The notes below the pieces were generated by a model, which saw only the letters and a list, made by a program, of their open reading frames with translations, was not told the origin of the DNA and ran no database searches. This document shows, piece by piece, positions 41,950 to 52,077 of a stretch of DNA of 64,000 bases. Positions within the stretch are counted from its first letter, which is position 1; every line of letters begins with the position of its first letter. Made by a program: the position numbers and the translations under genes. The stretch is from Vulcanisaeta sp. JCM 14467 (GTDB lineage: Archaea; Thermoproteota; Thermoprotei; Thermoproteales; Thermocladiaceae), in NCBI RefSeq assembly GCF_001316245.1, contig NZ_BBDM01000001.1, positions 1 to 64,000 on the forward strand, given 5' to 3'.

Positions 41950-42292
41950 GGACCTCAATTCCCTGATTAGATATTTAAATGAGGAACTGAATAAATTATT
42001 AATAGCTAAGAAAGTACTTGATGATGAGGTAAGGAGGGATCCTCTCGTGGATATAATCGAGATAGATAAAAACGGTAATATTAACATTAAGAGAGACAGG
42101 ATATCAGAAGTAATGAAGGGACTAAGTAGTGAGCTTGATAGAAGGATTGAACGCATTAGTTCATTGCTTGAGGAATTAACGAGCGAATTTAATAATTATA
42201 ATTTCACGGGAATCGTACTTTTAGAATTTAATAATGGAATACCTAGTAGGGTATTACTATCACAACCATTAACCATGGGCGAGGGTTCATGA
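41927..42292 (+). CDS. Small coiled-coil/beta-hairpin protein A
   Basis: About 121 residues (TTG 41927 start, overlapping the ATPase end; GTG 41936 is possible). It opens AVLRFKDLNSLIRYLNEELN, which matches the opening of protein C on the other strand (KKFESLDELIRTLKSELS). A charged coiled coil follows, then a C-terminal strand pair TGIVLLEFNNGIPSRVLLSQ. Similar endings recur in five neighbours. Overlaps protein B by four bases. Confidence 0.6.
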   Translation: MKAVLRFKDLNSLIRYLNEELNKLLIAKKVLDDEVRRDPLVDIIEIDKNGNINIKRDRISEVMKGLSSELDRRIERISSLLEELTSEFNNYNFTGIVLLEFNNGIPSRVLLSQPLTMGEGS

Positions 42293-43134
42293 TACCCATA
42301 GTACCGGTATTAATAATAATCATAATGATTGGAATGTTAGTACTAGGCTTAATCAGGCCGCCCCTCACCGTGATAATACCATTGCTTGGCATTTACGTAA
42401 TATTAATGCTGATACCTTACATATTACCTAACTTAGCAATTAATCAATACCTTAGTATTAAGTACATAATGCTTCCAGTAATAGGCTTGGCGATGGGTTA
42501 TGGAATATCCATATTGATGAGCAGATACATGAATATTGATGTGCGCTCACTATTTGGGCTAGGGCGAAGTAAGGGGAGGGCTGGAAGACCAAGGACTATG
42601 AGTAACCAGAGGATTAAGAGACCCGAGATAAAACCTGAGGAATTGGATAAGCTCATTAATGAGTCAATTAATACGTTAAGACTTGGTATATCAATTAATG
42701 AAACATTGGGTAGTTGGGTTGAGTATTATGATGGGTGGACTGACGCAATAATAGGTATTTCTAGAAGATTCATGGATATTAGAGAAAGTGCAGATATAAT
42801 TAGTAAGGAGGCTTTGCTCTTATCAAGAATTAGGCAGTACGAGAGTAAGGCCTTAGCGCTTGGCTTAACGTTAAGGGAGGAGTCAGCCTTCAAGAAACAA
42901 AGAAGATCAAATAGTGAAGATAGGTTGGTAGTCTATGCTAGGCCTGAGGAATTAGTTAATGAATTAATGAATGCAACACAGATAATGAGTGTCTATGTTG
43001 ATGAGCTCGGCGGAATACTTGAGAAACTAATACATGATAATGGGATTTCTCAGTACATATTTAATTCAAGGATGCTGATCCTTTACGTGGATGGAGTACC
43101 CAGGAAACTCATAATGATTAATAAGGGCTACTAA
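42289..43134 (+). CDS. Membrane-anchored coiled-coil/beta-hairpin protein B
   Basis: 281 residues with an intact frame. Three N-terminal membrane helices: VPVLIIIIMIGMLVLGLI, VIIPLLGIYVILMLIPYILP and YIMLPVIGLAMGYGISILMS. A basic linker and a soluble helical part follow (KPEELDKLINESINTLRLGI). The end SRMLILYVDGVPRKLIMINK is the same strand-turn-strand ending as in proteins A, C and F. It is likely the membrane anchor of the small-protein set. The stop overlaps that of convergent protein C by four bases. Confidence 0.65.
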   Translation: MIPIVPVLIIIIMIGMLVLGLIRPPLTVIIPLLGIYVILMLIPYILPNLAINQYLSIKYIMLPVIGLAMGYGISILMSRYMNIDVRSLFGLGRSKGRAGRPRTMSNQRIKRPEIKPEELDKLINESINTLRLGISINETLGSWVEYYDGWTDAIIGISRRFMDIRESADIISKEALLLSRIRQYESKALALGLTLREESAFKKQRRSNSEDRLVVYARPEELVNELMNATQIMSVYVDELGGILEKLIHDNGISQYIFNSRMLILYVDGVPRKLIMINKGY

Positions 43135-43532
43135 GTACCTCCCTCACCCTGCATAATAATCATTATTGGTATTGAATCAACAAGCAACGCAATCACCGGT
43201 TGGGCCTTATCAACGTTAAGCAATTCCAGTCTATCGATCACGGACTTTATAATCGCCGACCTCCTCTGTATGTAACCAGCGGCATCATTTATCACGTTCC
43301 TCCTCGTATTAGTGCCCGGCTTATAAATAATTCTCAATGAGAACACCTCCGAGGAATCATCGATAAACCTAATATTCTCTGAAACTTCACTTGCCATTGT
43401 CATATTACTTTCAGAACCAAGTATTTCATTCCAATTCTGCTTAAGCATGTACATGAACCTATACGAGTTACTCAACTCACTCTTTAATGTACGTATTAAT
43501 TCATCCAATGATTCAAATTTTTTTAATCTCAA
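43131..43532 (-). CDS. Small coiled-coil/beta-hairpin protein C
   Basis: 133 residues from a TTG at 43532. Start RLKKFESLDELIRTLKSELS parallels protein A. It has a helical middle and the ending PVIALLVDSIPIMIIMQGEG, again hydrophobic strand, Asp, turn with Pro, hydrophobic strand. It is the last gene of the five-gene leftward set and converges with protein B. Family unknown. Confidence 0.55.
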   Translation of the reverse strand: MRLKKFESLDELIRTLKSELSNSYRFMYMLKQNWNEILGSESNMTMASEVSENIRFIDDSSEVFSLRIIYKPGTNTRRNVINDAAGYIQRRSAIIKSVIDRLELLNVDKAQPVIALLVDSIPIMIIMQGEGGT

Positions 43533-43535
43533 TAA

Positions 43536-43805
43536 TCATGAAGAACCACCAATCACCTCCTCAATCTTCCTAAATGGTTCTGGATAGTTTATATCGCTTA
43601 ATCTAACGATTGTTTCAAAGGTTCTTGAACTGCCACCAATTGTTGAGATTGCTTCATCAACAGTTTTCATAACCCTAGCCAACTCATCAGCCGTTAAACC
43701 AATGACACCACTCAGGACACTTGGTATTTCAGTCACTTCCTTAATACTAGGTAAGTGTAGTAATGATGCATTTGACATGTCTGGCAGTGAGTATCCTATT
43801 ATCAC
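43536..43805 (-). CDS. Small protein G in the coiled-coil set
   Basis: 89 residues: MIIGYSLPDMSNASLLHLPS, then SGVIGLTADELARVMKTVDE and ETIVRLSDINYPEPFRKIEE. It differs from the other members: no long coiled coil and no terminal strand pair. Its start overlaps the end of protein D by four bases, so it is surely co-translated. Family unknown. Confidence 0.5.
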   Translation of the reverse strand: MIIGYSLPDMSNASLLHLPSIKEVTEIPSVLSGVIGLTADELARVMKTVDEAISTIGGSSRTFETIVRLSDINYPEPFRKIEEVIGGSS

Positions 43806-44176
43806 TCAATTGATGAGTCATCAATCATGACTGTATATTCATCACTTATGCCAAGCTTCTCGGCAAACTCTACTGCCTGTTTAATGGACATGAGCATGTC
43901 CGTATAATAATTAATGGCATCCTTAATTGCGTTTTTATAGCCATTAGCTGTAAGTACGTAGGTTATCTCAACATCCTCAAACTTAGTAGTTATGTTTGTG
44001 TTACCCTTAACATAGGCGGCCTGGGACTTACTTCTTAATTCCCTGATTAACTTATTTGCGAATTCATTATCAGGACTATAGGCATGTATCTCATTAATTA
44101 TTTGCATTACTTCATTAAGCCTATTACCGAGGTCCAGAATCACATCCCTTAACTTATCACTTTTTAGCACTATCAA
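43802..44176 (-). CDS. Small coiled-coil/beta protein D
   Basis: 124 residues from TTG 44176, overlapping protein E by 20 bases (GTG 44170 would reduce this). MIVLKSDKLRDVILDLGNRL begins like the other members: strand then helix. A strand pair lies mid-protein (TTKFEDVEITYVLTANGYK), then a helix and the short ending YTVMIDDSSIE. Family unknown. Confidence 0.52.
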   Translation of the reverse strand: MIVLKSDKLRDVILDLGNRLNEVMQIINEIHAYSPDNEFANKLIRELRSKSQAAYVKGNTNITTKFEDVEITYVLTANGYKNAIKDAINYYTDMLMSIKQAVEFAEKLGISDEYTVMIDDSSIE

Positions 44177-44546
44177 GGTCGATCACCACCAGTGATGGTA
44201 CATCACTAAAGTACCTAACCATGGCTTTAAACTCATAATCCTTAAGCTTACCTAGCCTAATCTCAAGTGCTTCATAAATTGCGTATTCTAGCTTGAGGAA
44301 TTGAATTGCTTTTGAGAATAACTCCCTATACGCCTCCTTCGATGGTTCTTTATACAGGATTATTGGTATTGAATTCGGTATATCAATGATCATTCTTTCG
44401 CTCCTGTCAGGTAAATTAATCTCGCTACTAACCTTACTATATATCTCGTATAGGTTCTTCACATACTCCACAACCCTTTTCTTATTCTCAAGTACCCTCC
44501 TGTGTAATTCTCTCAAGTCAATACTTATATCGAGACTGGCGCTCAT
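44157..44546 (-). CDS. Small coiled-coil/beta protein E
   Basis: 129 residues. Helical start (LHRRVLENKKRVVEYVKNLY), a central strand pair ERMIIDIPNSIPIILYKEPS that looks like the terminal pair of protein C, a second helical part, and the ending PSLVVIDLDSAKK. The repeat of the strand-Asp-turn-strand motif inside and at the end suggests shared ancestry with the rest. It overlaps protein F by four bases. Confidence 0.55.
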   Translation of the reverse strand: MSASLDISIDLRELHRRVLENKKRVVEYVKNLYEIYSKVSSEINLPDRSERMIIDIPNSIPIILYKEPSKEAYRELFSKAIQFLKLEYAIYEALEIRLGKLKDYEFKAMVRYFSDVPSLVVIDLDSAKK

Positions 44547-44938
44547 GGCATTATCACCAGTTTTGTCTTCTTATTGTTATAATCTATCATTATCATTATT
44601 GAGGCATTTCTATCCTTAATCTCATTTAAATATTTACTCACCTTCTCGATTTGTCCTACTATATAATTAATGTTGCTTTCTACCGCATTTAATTTATTCA
44701 ATAACCACATCGAGTGAGGTGCAATATGTATATTCAGTGCATGTGGTATTGCCTGTACCGTTATTACCTGGTGTGATGGTTGAAAGCCGAGCTTCATAAG
44801 TTTCTCCTCCATGTTAGCATTTACTTTCAGTTTTTCCTTAATCATACCATAACGTTCCCTTAAGTTTAATAATTGTTCTTTAATTATGTTCAATTTATTT
44901 ATTGCATCCTCAATCGTACTGAATAATAGCACTAACAT
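44543..44938 (-). CDS. Small coiled-coil/beta protein F (first of the leftward set)
   Basis: 131 residues. MLVLLFSTIEDAINKLNIIK leads into a coiled coil (EQLLNLRERYGMIKEKLKVN), a middle beta part (PSHQVITVQAIPHALNIHIA), a second helix, then the ending ASIMIMIDYNNKKTKLVIMP. It is the head of five overlapping leftward genes; no strong TATA box was picked out upstream. Family unknown. Confidence 0.55.
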   Translation of the reverse strand: MLVLLFSTIEDAINKLNIIKEQLLNLRERYGMIKEKLKVNANMEEKLMKLGFQPSHQVITVQAIPHALNIHIAPHSMWLLNKLNAVESNINYIVGQIEKVSKYLNEIKDRNASIMIMIDYNNKKTKLVIMP

Positions 44939-45013
44939 TCAGATTCTCATTAATTAGGCTATATTTATTCTTTACTTGGGAAGTTTATGATTAATCCTCA
45001 TGAAGATTCATAA

Positions 45014-45241
45014 CTAGGTCTCCTCTTTAATCAACCTGGAAATCTCATTTATGGCCTTATTTATATCCTTAATGTCATTACGTATAGCCATTATTTCTGC
45101 CATGATTAATGAATTGTCAAGGCATTTAATTAGTAGGTCAGCCCAACTCCTTGAATGGTATATTTGTTTAAGCTTTTTCAGCTCTTCATATTGCTTTTCA
45201 TCAACTTCAATCACGATTCTCTTCTTGCCATTCTTAGCCAT
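45014..45241 (-). CDS. Small ribbon-helix-helix-like protein with coiled tail
   Basis: 75 residues with an intact frame. KKRIVIEVDEKQYEELKKLK, then YHSRSWADLLIKCLDN, fits a strand-helix-helix DNA-binding unit, followed by a coiled-coil tail (IRNDIKDINKAINEISRLIK). It lies 75 bases before the small-protein operon, and may regulate it. Confidence 0.55.
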   Translation of the reverse strand: MAKNGKKRIVIEVDEKQYEELKKLKQIYHSRSWADLLIKCLDNSLIMAEIMAIRNDIKDINKAINEISRLIKEET

Positions 45242-45286
45242 GCACCTAATGGTCTATTAACCAATTTTAAAGCTAATCTACTGGAA

Positions 45287-47706
45287 TTACTTACCTCTTC
45301 TTTGCGATTTCGTAACGCTAATCATAAATTCCGGTATTTCAACATACTTTACATAGTACTGAATGAGAGCTTTAACTATTTCTCTGAGCATCAACATGAG
45401 CGTCGACTTCCTAACACCAAGCACCTTAGCTGCCTCCCTCCAGGGCCTTGCCTGCAACACCTTACAAATCAGCGTCTCCTCATAGAATTGAGGCAGGACA
45501 ATATTATCAAGCCCCTTCCTTAGGTAGTACGTCTTCACAAGCTCCGTTATTGCATCCGCCGTATTCTCATACGTCATCGGACCCCACGAATAAGCAACTA
45601 AACGCCTAACCTGGGCCTCAGTGAGCCTAGGGCTATACCCAGGATCAAGGGCTTGCCCCCAATCTGTTAGTAGCATCCTAACGACGTCAGGCTCCATGTC
45701 ATGGAACGGTCCTTGCAATGAGTTGAGAAGTCTCAACCTAAACTCCTTATTTGCATAGACAGCCGCGTCCCTAGCCTTCTCACTTATTGGTTTGACAAGT
45801 AGCACACTGTACTCACCACTTATTGGATTTCTTTCAGGGCTTATGTGAACCGGCATGTAGCCATTCTTAATCCAGAAATTCAGTAGTTTGGCATTAACGC
45901 CGAAGCCAACACCAACCCAGTCAATACTCCTTTCCCTAGCCTCCTCCTCAATCCTCCTAAGCATCTCCGTGCCAAGGCCCTTGTCCTGAAGCTCGGGGTG
46001 TGTGGCAATCCTTATGATTCTCCAACCCTTTAACTTCGCGAAGTCCGTCAAGCCCCAGTACTTAATGAGCCTATCGGGTATTATGTTTCCAGGCAACTTC
46101 AAACCCCTCACCACCATGTCAATTAAGTCATCGCTTATGCCGCCCTCCTCAGCGAGCTCCACCGAGACGACGATCTTACCATTACTAAGCGTTAGGGCTC
46201 TCACGAAGTGGTGTGGTGCATCCATCATCATGCCCAGGTCATCGGGCTCATTCCTATAGTGGGCCTGCACGTATATGCCAAAGAACTGCCTCAGCCTATC
46301 TTCATCCGACAGAAAGAATTCCTTAAGGTCCGGTACTAGGTAGTTAAATTCGTGCTTATTTATTGGTTCGAGATCCTCATCTGTTATTTTAGCGGGCTCC
46401 GCATCGAGTAGTAGGGTATCGAATAACCACTGTTCTACTGGGTCGTTAGGCGCATACCTAATTGGCTCCTTAAGCTCGTATTCAATGACCTTGGTATTCT
46501 TGTCCTCTCGCAGGTACTTAAGGAACCTAAGACTAAAACCCCTACCTGCACCCTCGTAACCATGTATTGTCGATGCATATATAACCCTGCCAAATCTCTC
46601 ATGTATTCCGTAAAGCACGGGAAGTGGTATCATAGCCGCCTCATCAACCACGACAATGTCCCTACCCTCCTCACTGAGCATGTCATAAGGCCTTATGTAA
46701 TCTATGAATATTGATATCCCCACCTTAACCGAGACCACGTGATCACCCCACCGACTTACGTCCACGTCATAATTCAGTGCCCTGAGACCCTTTATGACGA
46801 ATTCCATTAGTGTCGAGACGTTGCTTGGATTCATAGCCGTCACCGCAAACCTAGCCCTACCCTTAGCCTTCCTGAGCCTATGAGCGAGGGCAGCCAATGC
46901 AAGTCCAATGATTGCTGACTTACCCCTACCCCTATCGGCTATTAACACGACATTAACCTTCTTACCCCTTGGTGGTCTCTCCAGTAGTATCTCCATTGAC
47001 CTGAGGGCCTCGACTTGGTCTTGCGTCTTGGCTAGTTCATAAATGGCCTTGGAAAACCTGATCCTACTCGGTATCTCTATCTCCCTTGGCTTCCAGGCTG
47101 GGAATCACCAATGACGGGTTCCTTAATAACCTCATCACGATCAACATTAATTATCAACGCCTTACTCATGCCCATTAATTTATTCCAAAACCTAATCTTC
47201 AGGAAGTGCCTAACATCCTCAGGCCTGTACTGGGGTACCAAGAGACTTTGCTGGAACTTCGTTAACTGCTTAACCCACTCATCAAGTGGTGGTACCATGA
47301 ATACGTAAATTCCACCACCCCTAACAATACCGCCTAACCTACCCACATCGTTAGGCTTAAGGTCATTCAATAAGTCCAGTATTGCGAAGTCCACGGTAAC
47401 TCCAAGGAGTTCATCAGTCTCCTTATACGGCCTATAATCAACGTTTGCATTTACCCCCTCAATGAACTCCTTAAACTTACCCATCCTCCTCTGGGCGTCT
47501 GGGTACTCTGGTTGGTACATGTACAACCCATGTGGTTCCTTAACAATTAACGAGAACTCCCTAAGCACATCCGCCGCATATCTGGCGAGTCTTTCCTCAT
47601 CAGTACCCACAAGTACCACTAAACTCCTATGGTTCGAAAATAATCCCTCCCTTACCAATCCCTGCAACAGTTCAGTCCAGCCCATATCCTCAGTCCAATC
47701 TACCAA
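45287..47706 (-). CDS. tmcA: tRNA(Met) cytidine acetyltransferase TmcA
   Basis: About 806 residues rebuilt. It makes N4-acetylcytidine in RNA (wobble C of tRNA-Met in bacteria; many sites in some archaea) using ATP and acetyl-CoA. Domains in order: an N-terminal domain to about residue 200; helicase-like ATPase with Walker A VVLIADRGRGKSAIIGLALA and Walker B DIVVVDEAAMIPLPVLYGI, then YASTIHGYEGAGRGFSLRFL; GNAT domain RIATHPELQDKGLGTEMLRR; and a C-terminal tRNA-binding part. One break near 47095 separates the first domain. Confidence 0.93.
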
Positions 47707-47803
47707 ATCGGGTTAGGGCTTATAAACATATGCGAATGAAGTTAATCAGTGATTAGGCGCGTTGGTTCTGAGGATGTGATGAGAGACGGGCGAGAAGGAT
47801 GAC

Positions 47804-48360
47804 TCACCTCCTTGGGAATATTGACCTACAGGACACCTGCCCACTCCTAAGCGAGATCATGAACTCCATATACTCATCATAGACATCCCTAATCCACATA
47901 TTAATGCCCCTGAAGTACGCAGGCTCGGTATTCACTAACTCAAGCAACTCATCCCTACTTAACTTATTAACGTAATAACAAGGATCCTTTAGTAATAGTA
48001 CCTACGGTATTCCCTAGCCATGACCTCACTCACCGGCGTGCCATATTCGTAATCCACATACTTAATCAGCGGCTCAATATTGCTCAATGATATATTGTTT
48101 ACAAAGCCCCTACGCACCCACTCATCAACAACCGCATAGAAATACTTAATGAGGTCATCGAGGTACGGACGCCCATTATTGAAGTACATGAGGACTATTG
48201 GATGATTAAGCCAGCCGGTTTTACCATCCCTAAGTATACCAAGCTTCCTAAGTATTGCAAGTATTACCTGCTTAGTCTCAACTCTTTGCTTACCAAGCCT
48301 TAAGTTATCCAGGAACTCAGCCGATCTCCCATGATTAATATACGGCTTGTACACTTGCAT
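47804..48360 (-). CDS. Pyrimidine-dimer glycosylase-like protein (T4 endonuclease V family)
   Basis: About 186 residues rebuilt. MQVYKPYINHGRSAEFLDNL then RLGKQRVETKQVILAI, GWLNHPIVLMYFNNGRPYL and VVDEWVRRGFVNN are the conserved pattern of the Pyr_excise/DenV-like family, which removes UV-induced pyrimidine dimers or related lesions. One break at 47990 leads to the true tail (SRDELLELVNTEPAYFRGIN then MWIRDVYDEYMEFM). Activity is inferred from family only. Confidence 0.75.
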
Positions 48361-48568
48361 TAAGTCGTAATGATAAATGAGGAGTTAAAATAAGGTTCCC
48401 TTAATTATTCATGATTAGTAATGAGGAATAGCGAAGGTAGTATTTAAAAATGCGGCGTTTCCTTAGGTCACGTATGCTAACGAATAGCGCCAAATTACAA
48501 ATGTATAATTTAATGCGATTATATGAGGATAATCTATTTATGAAGGGATTCATGATAGGTGATGAACC

Positions 48569-50055
48569 ATGAATATACCAATACATAGTGACCCCGTTTT
48601 AATAGTGTCATTAGCCTTACCCTTCGTAGCCTCAATAATAGCTGGAGCAATAGGTAGGAAGTTTAGTAGGGCTGCCATGATCATTACTTCAATATCCTTT
48701 GCGCCTCTCTTCGTATATGCATCGTACTTACTATCACTTGGTGAGGTTTACTTAGTACCCCTCGGTTCTTTACCAAGGCCAATAGGTATGGTGTATTTAA
48801 TAAGTGATGGGCTTAGTAACGCCTTCGGCTTAGCAATAGCCCTTGTTGGGATAGCTCTAGAGATTGCTTCTTATCCATACATGAAGCATAGATTTCATGT
48901 TTTAGAACTACCTGAACAATTCGATGTATATTACTTACTCTTCACATTATGTGCCGCAAGCATGGAATTACTAATATATGCATATAACCTATTATTAATG
49001 TACATAGCCCTTGAGGTATCGTTAATAACACCTGTCATACTAATCTACTACTACGGCTATGACACCCAGGGAAAGACTAGGCGCTGGATAGCCCTACTAT
49101 ACTTCGTATACGGAATGCTAGCGAGTACTCTATTCCTGATAGGCGCTGTCATGGTTGCTTTAGAGAACAACACAATGGACCTAGCCACGATAAGGAGCAT
49201 ATCACTCATAGCGTGGGCATTAATGTTCATTGGATTACTAATTAAGTTACCAAGCTTTGGCCCGCACGTATGGATACCCTGGGTCCATGGCTCCCACCCA
49301 ACACCAGTTGCAGCTTTAATATCGGGTCTCGTAGGATTGATGGCCTATGTATTGGCGAGGCTATACATTATATCTCCATACTTCATAAATGAATTCAGAC
49401 TGCCAATACTTGTTTATGCAATAATTGGTGGTATTATAATAAGCCTTGGCGTAATTAGGCATCAATACCACTATAAGTGGTTGTTGGCGTATTCAACGGC
49501 CGCAAACTCCACGTACCTACTCATAGGACTGGCACTGGTTCTTATGGAATACTTGGGCTAACCATGCACTACATATCGCATTTATTCGGTAAAACCGTGC
49601 TCTTCATGACCGCAGCCTCGATAATTGTTTATTACGAGAAATTTGACATAAGGGAAATGGGTGGGCTTCAGACATACATGCCCTCGGTTGGCGCGGCGGC
49701 AGTGCTTGGTTGGATGGCGCTTTCAGGTGTACTAACCCTATCGCTGCTTGCTGAGTTTTATCTATTTCTTGGACTTGTGGATGCCATATTACCATCATAC
49801 CCATTGTGGGTATTCATAGGGCTTGCTATTGGTTTAGCCACCATATTCATCCTAACTGGGTATTACGGCTTTTGGACCCTTAAGCAGGTATTCTATGGAC
49901 AGCCCAGGAGCAGCTATCAAAAGGTTAATGTTGATCCCAAGCTAGTGGTACCACTATACGTACTTGGTCTAGCGGCGATAATACTTTTATTCCCACCAGC
50001 GTCCACATACCTCGTGCATTCAATATTAACAGGTATTAGCGTGATAATGGGGTGA
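48569..50055 (+). CDS. nuoM: NADH dehydrogenase-like proton-pump subunit (NuoM/MrpD-like)
   Basis: About 495 residues with 13-14 membrane helices. Family landmarks: a Glu in LLMYIALEVSLITPVILIYY, a Lys in FIGLLIKLPSFGPHVWIPW, then VHGSHPTPVAALISGLVGLM and a late ISHLFGKTVLFMTAASIIVY. It carries protons in complex I-like or Mrp-like systems. The usual HxEAPT loop is HGSHPTP here, an odd variant. One break near 49555. GGTGAT upstream (48560-48565) is a ribosome binding site. It is followed after four bases by the NuoL-like gene. Confidence 0.85.
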
Positions 50056-50059
50056 TACC

Positions 50060-52054
50060 ATGCTCTCGAACCTACTAGGTGAATTAATGGGATTAATGCT
50101 GTTATCACCTATAGTACTTGCGGCGCCGATAGCCATTTATTGGTTGTTTAACCAGGACCCAAGGAGGGCTAGGCCTCTGGCTTACCTGGCGGTTATTGGG
50201 CTTGGCATATCCGCGGCAATAGCCACATACGTAGAGGTTGCGTTTCCGTGGAGGACCATAGCCTATAACATGCCGTGGATGATCCTACCAACTTTAAACG
50301 GTAGTATTACCATATACGTGTCATTCATAGTAAACTTCCTTAGTCGAAACATGGGACTATTAACCGCCTGGTTGGCCTTCATAATTGGTGTTTACAGCCT
50401 TGATTACTTAGCCAATGACTATAGGCTTGGCTGGTTCTGGTTCTTCTACAACCTTTTCGCTGCATCGATGCTACTCACGGTATATGCCAACGACTTATTG
50501 TTCATGTTCATTGGGTGGGAGGGCCTTGGCTTTAGTTCATGGGCATTAATAGGGCATTGGTATAAGGATGATGATGAGCTTTCCTACGTTGGTAGGCTCG
50601 GTGATAAGCTAATCCTAAACAAACCAGCCTGGACAACACCGTCCTATGCGGCGTATAGAGCGATAGCACGATAAGGTTTGGCGATATGCCCATGCTCGGC
50701 GCAATAGCGGCAATAGGCTTACTAGGTGGTTCCTTGATGCTAACACCCGTAAATGGCGTTTCAACCATAAACTGGGCGCGCATAGTATCAACTTTGGGTG
50801 TTGGTGGCACTGTAGCCTATTACTAGCGTTCATGCTTGGCCCATTCACTAAGAGCGCTCAGTTCCCATTCAATGATTGGTTACTCACAGCGATGACAGGC
50901 CCTACTTCCGTCTCAGCACTACTCCACTCAGCAACAATGGTTGCTGCAGGAGTCTATATATTCATGAGGTTAACAGAGTCATTGTATGCAGCGCATGTAA
51001 TTAATAACCTTGGTGTTGAGATCATGTACCTCGTTACCGTATACATAGGGCTCCTGACAGCCCTGCTTGGCGCCTTATTCGCAACAATGATTGATGAGAG
51101 GAAGGTCATACTTGCTGGGTCCACAATGTCCTCACTGGGCTTCATGATGGGCGTTACGGCATTAACACCATTCATACCTCAGGTGGTTAATATCGGTGAA
51201 TATGTAGTTCCATTAGCCGTATTAGTTGCATTTGCATACTTAATAGTGCATGCATTATCAAAGGCAACGTTATTCCTAGTGAGCGGGCACCTAATACATG
51301 TGACCCACACGAGGTTCAACATGGGTAACCTGGAACTTGGTAGGAGGATGAAGCTTGCCTTTTACGCCACGTTAGCGGCTGCCATATCCCTTGGCGGTGT
51401 ACCACCACTTGCTGGCTACTGGATCCACGCGGCGATGGATGAGGTTGCTACGGAGACTATATCGGTGGTTGGCTATGGCGCGTATATATTAATGCTGCTA
51501 GCGAGCTTGGCCTACGTGGCCTTCCTGGCCAGGTTCACCTCCTTAAACTTCATTAAGGGTGAGGCGCCGCATACCCATGAGGAGCATGGGAAGTACCCAT
51601 TGATGGTCGCAGCCTACACAATAACAGGTACCGCCGCACTGGCGGCTCTGGCAATACCCTTCGTGTTAACGCCGCATGTATTCATAGAGGCTGGTGTGGA
51701 CCCAATAGTCATTGCCATAGGTGTTGTGTTGTGGATAATATTCGTAGTCGCATTACTTAAGCCCAGGTTGGTAATTTAGGATTAATAACCAAGATATTTG
51801 AGAGGAGGTATTACATACAGGCCTTTATGGATGTGGTTTTGGCAGGGTTTGGTTCCATACTAACATTGGTTGCCTTCTACATATATAAAGGCATTGACAT
51901 ATTCTTCAACTTCATCATACCCGACGCCACGACGGCATTATCAAGGTATATAAGGGCAATACAGAGGGGTTACCTAAGGACTTACCTCGAGATGCTTCTT
52001 GTAACATTAGCCGTGGTAATACTAATAATACTAATAATAATTGCGCTGCTTTGA
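50060..52054 (+). CDS. nuoL: NADH dehydrogenase-like proton-pump subunit (NuoL-like)
   Basis: About 665 residues rebuilt. Hallmarks: LFMFIGWEGLGFSSWALIGH, FTKSAQFPFNDWLLTAMTGP, TSVSALLHSATMVAAGVYIF, and VHALSKATLFLVSGHLIH. The C-terminus has an extra segment (AFMDVVLAGFGSILTLVAFY, ending LVTLAVVILIILIIIALL), as in the NuoL lateral arm. Breaks lie near 50665, 50825 and 51775. It pairs with the NuoM-like gene; no other complex I genes are near. Confidence 0.88.
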
Positions 52055-52077
52055 TAATGTTAAATCCCTTAAATAAA

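Noticed and set aside
47776-47803. Possible C/D box guide RNA (GTGATGA at 47776)
   Set aside because: No matching D box follows, and the stretch abuts the end of the pyrimidine-dimer glycosylase gene.
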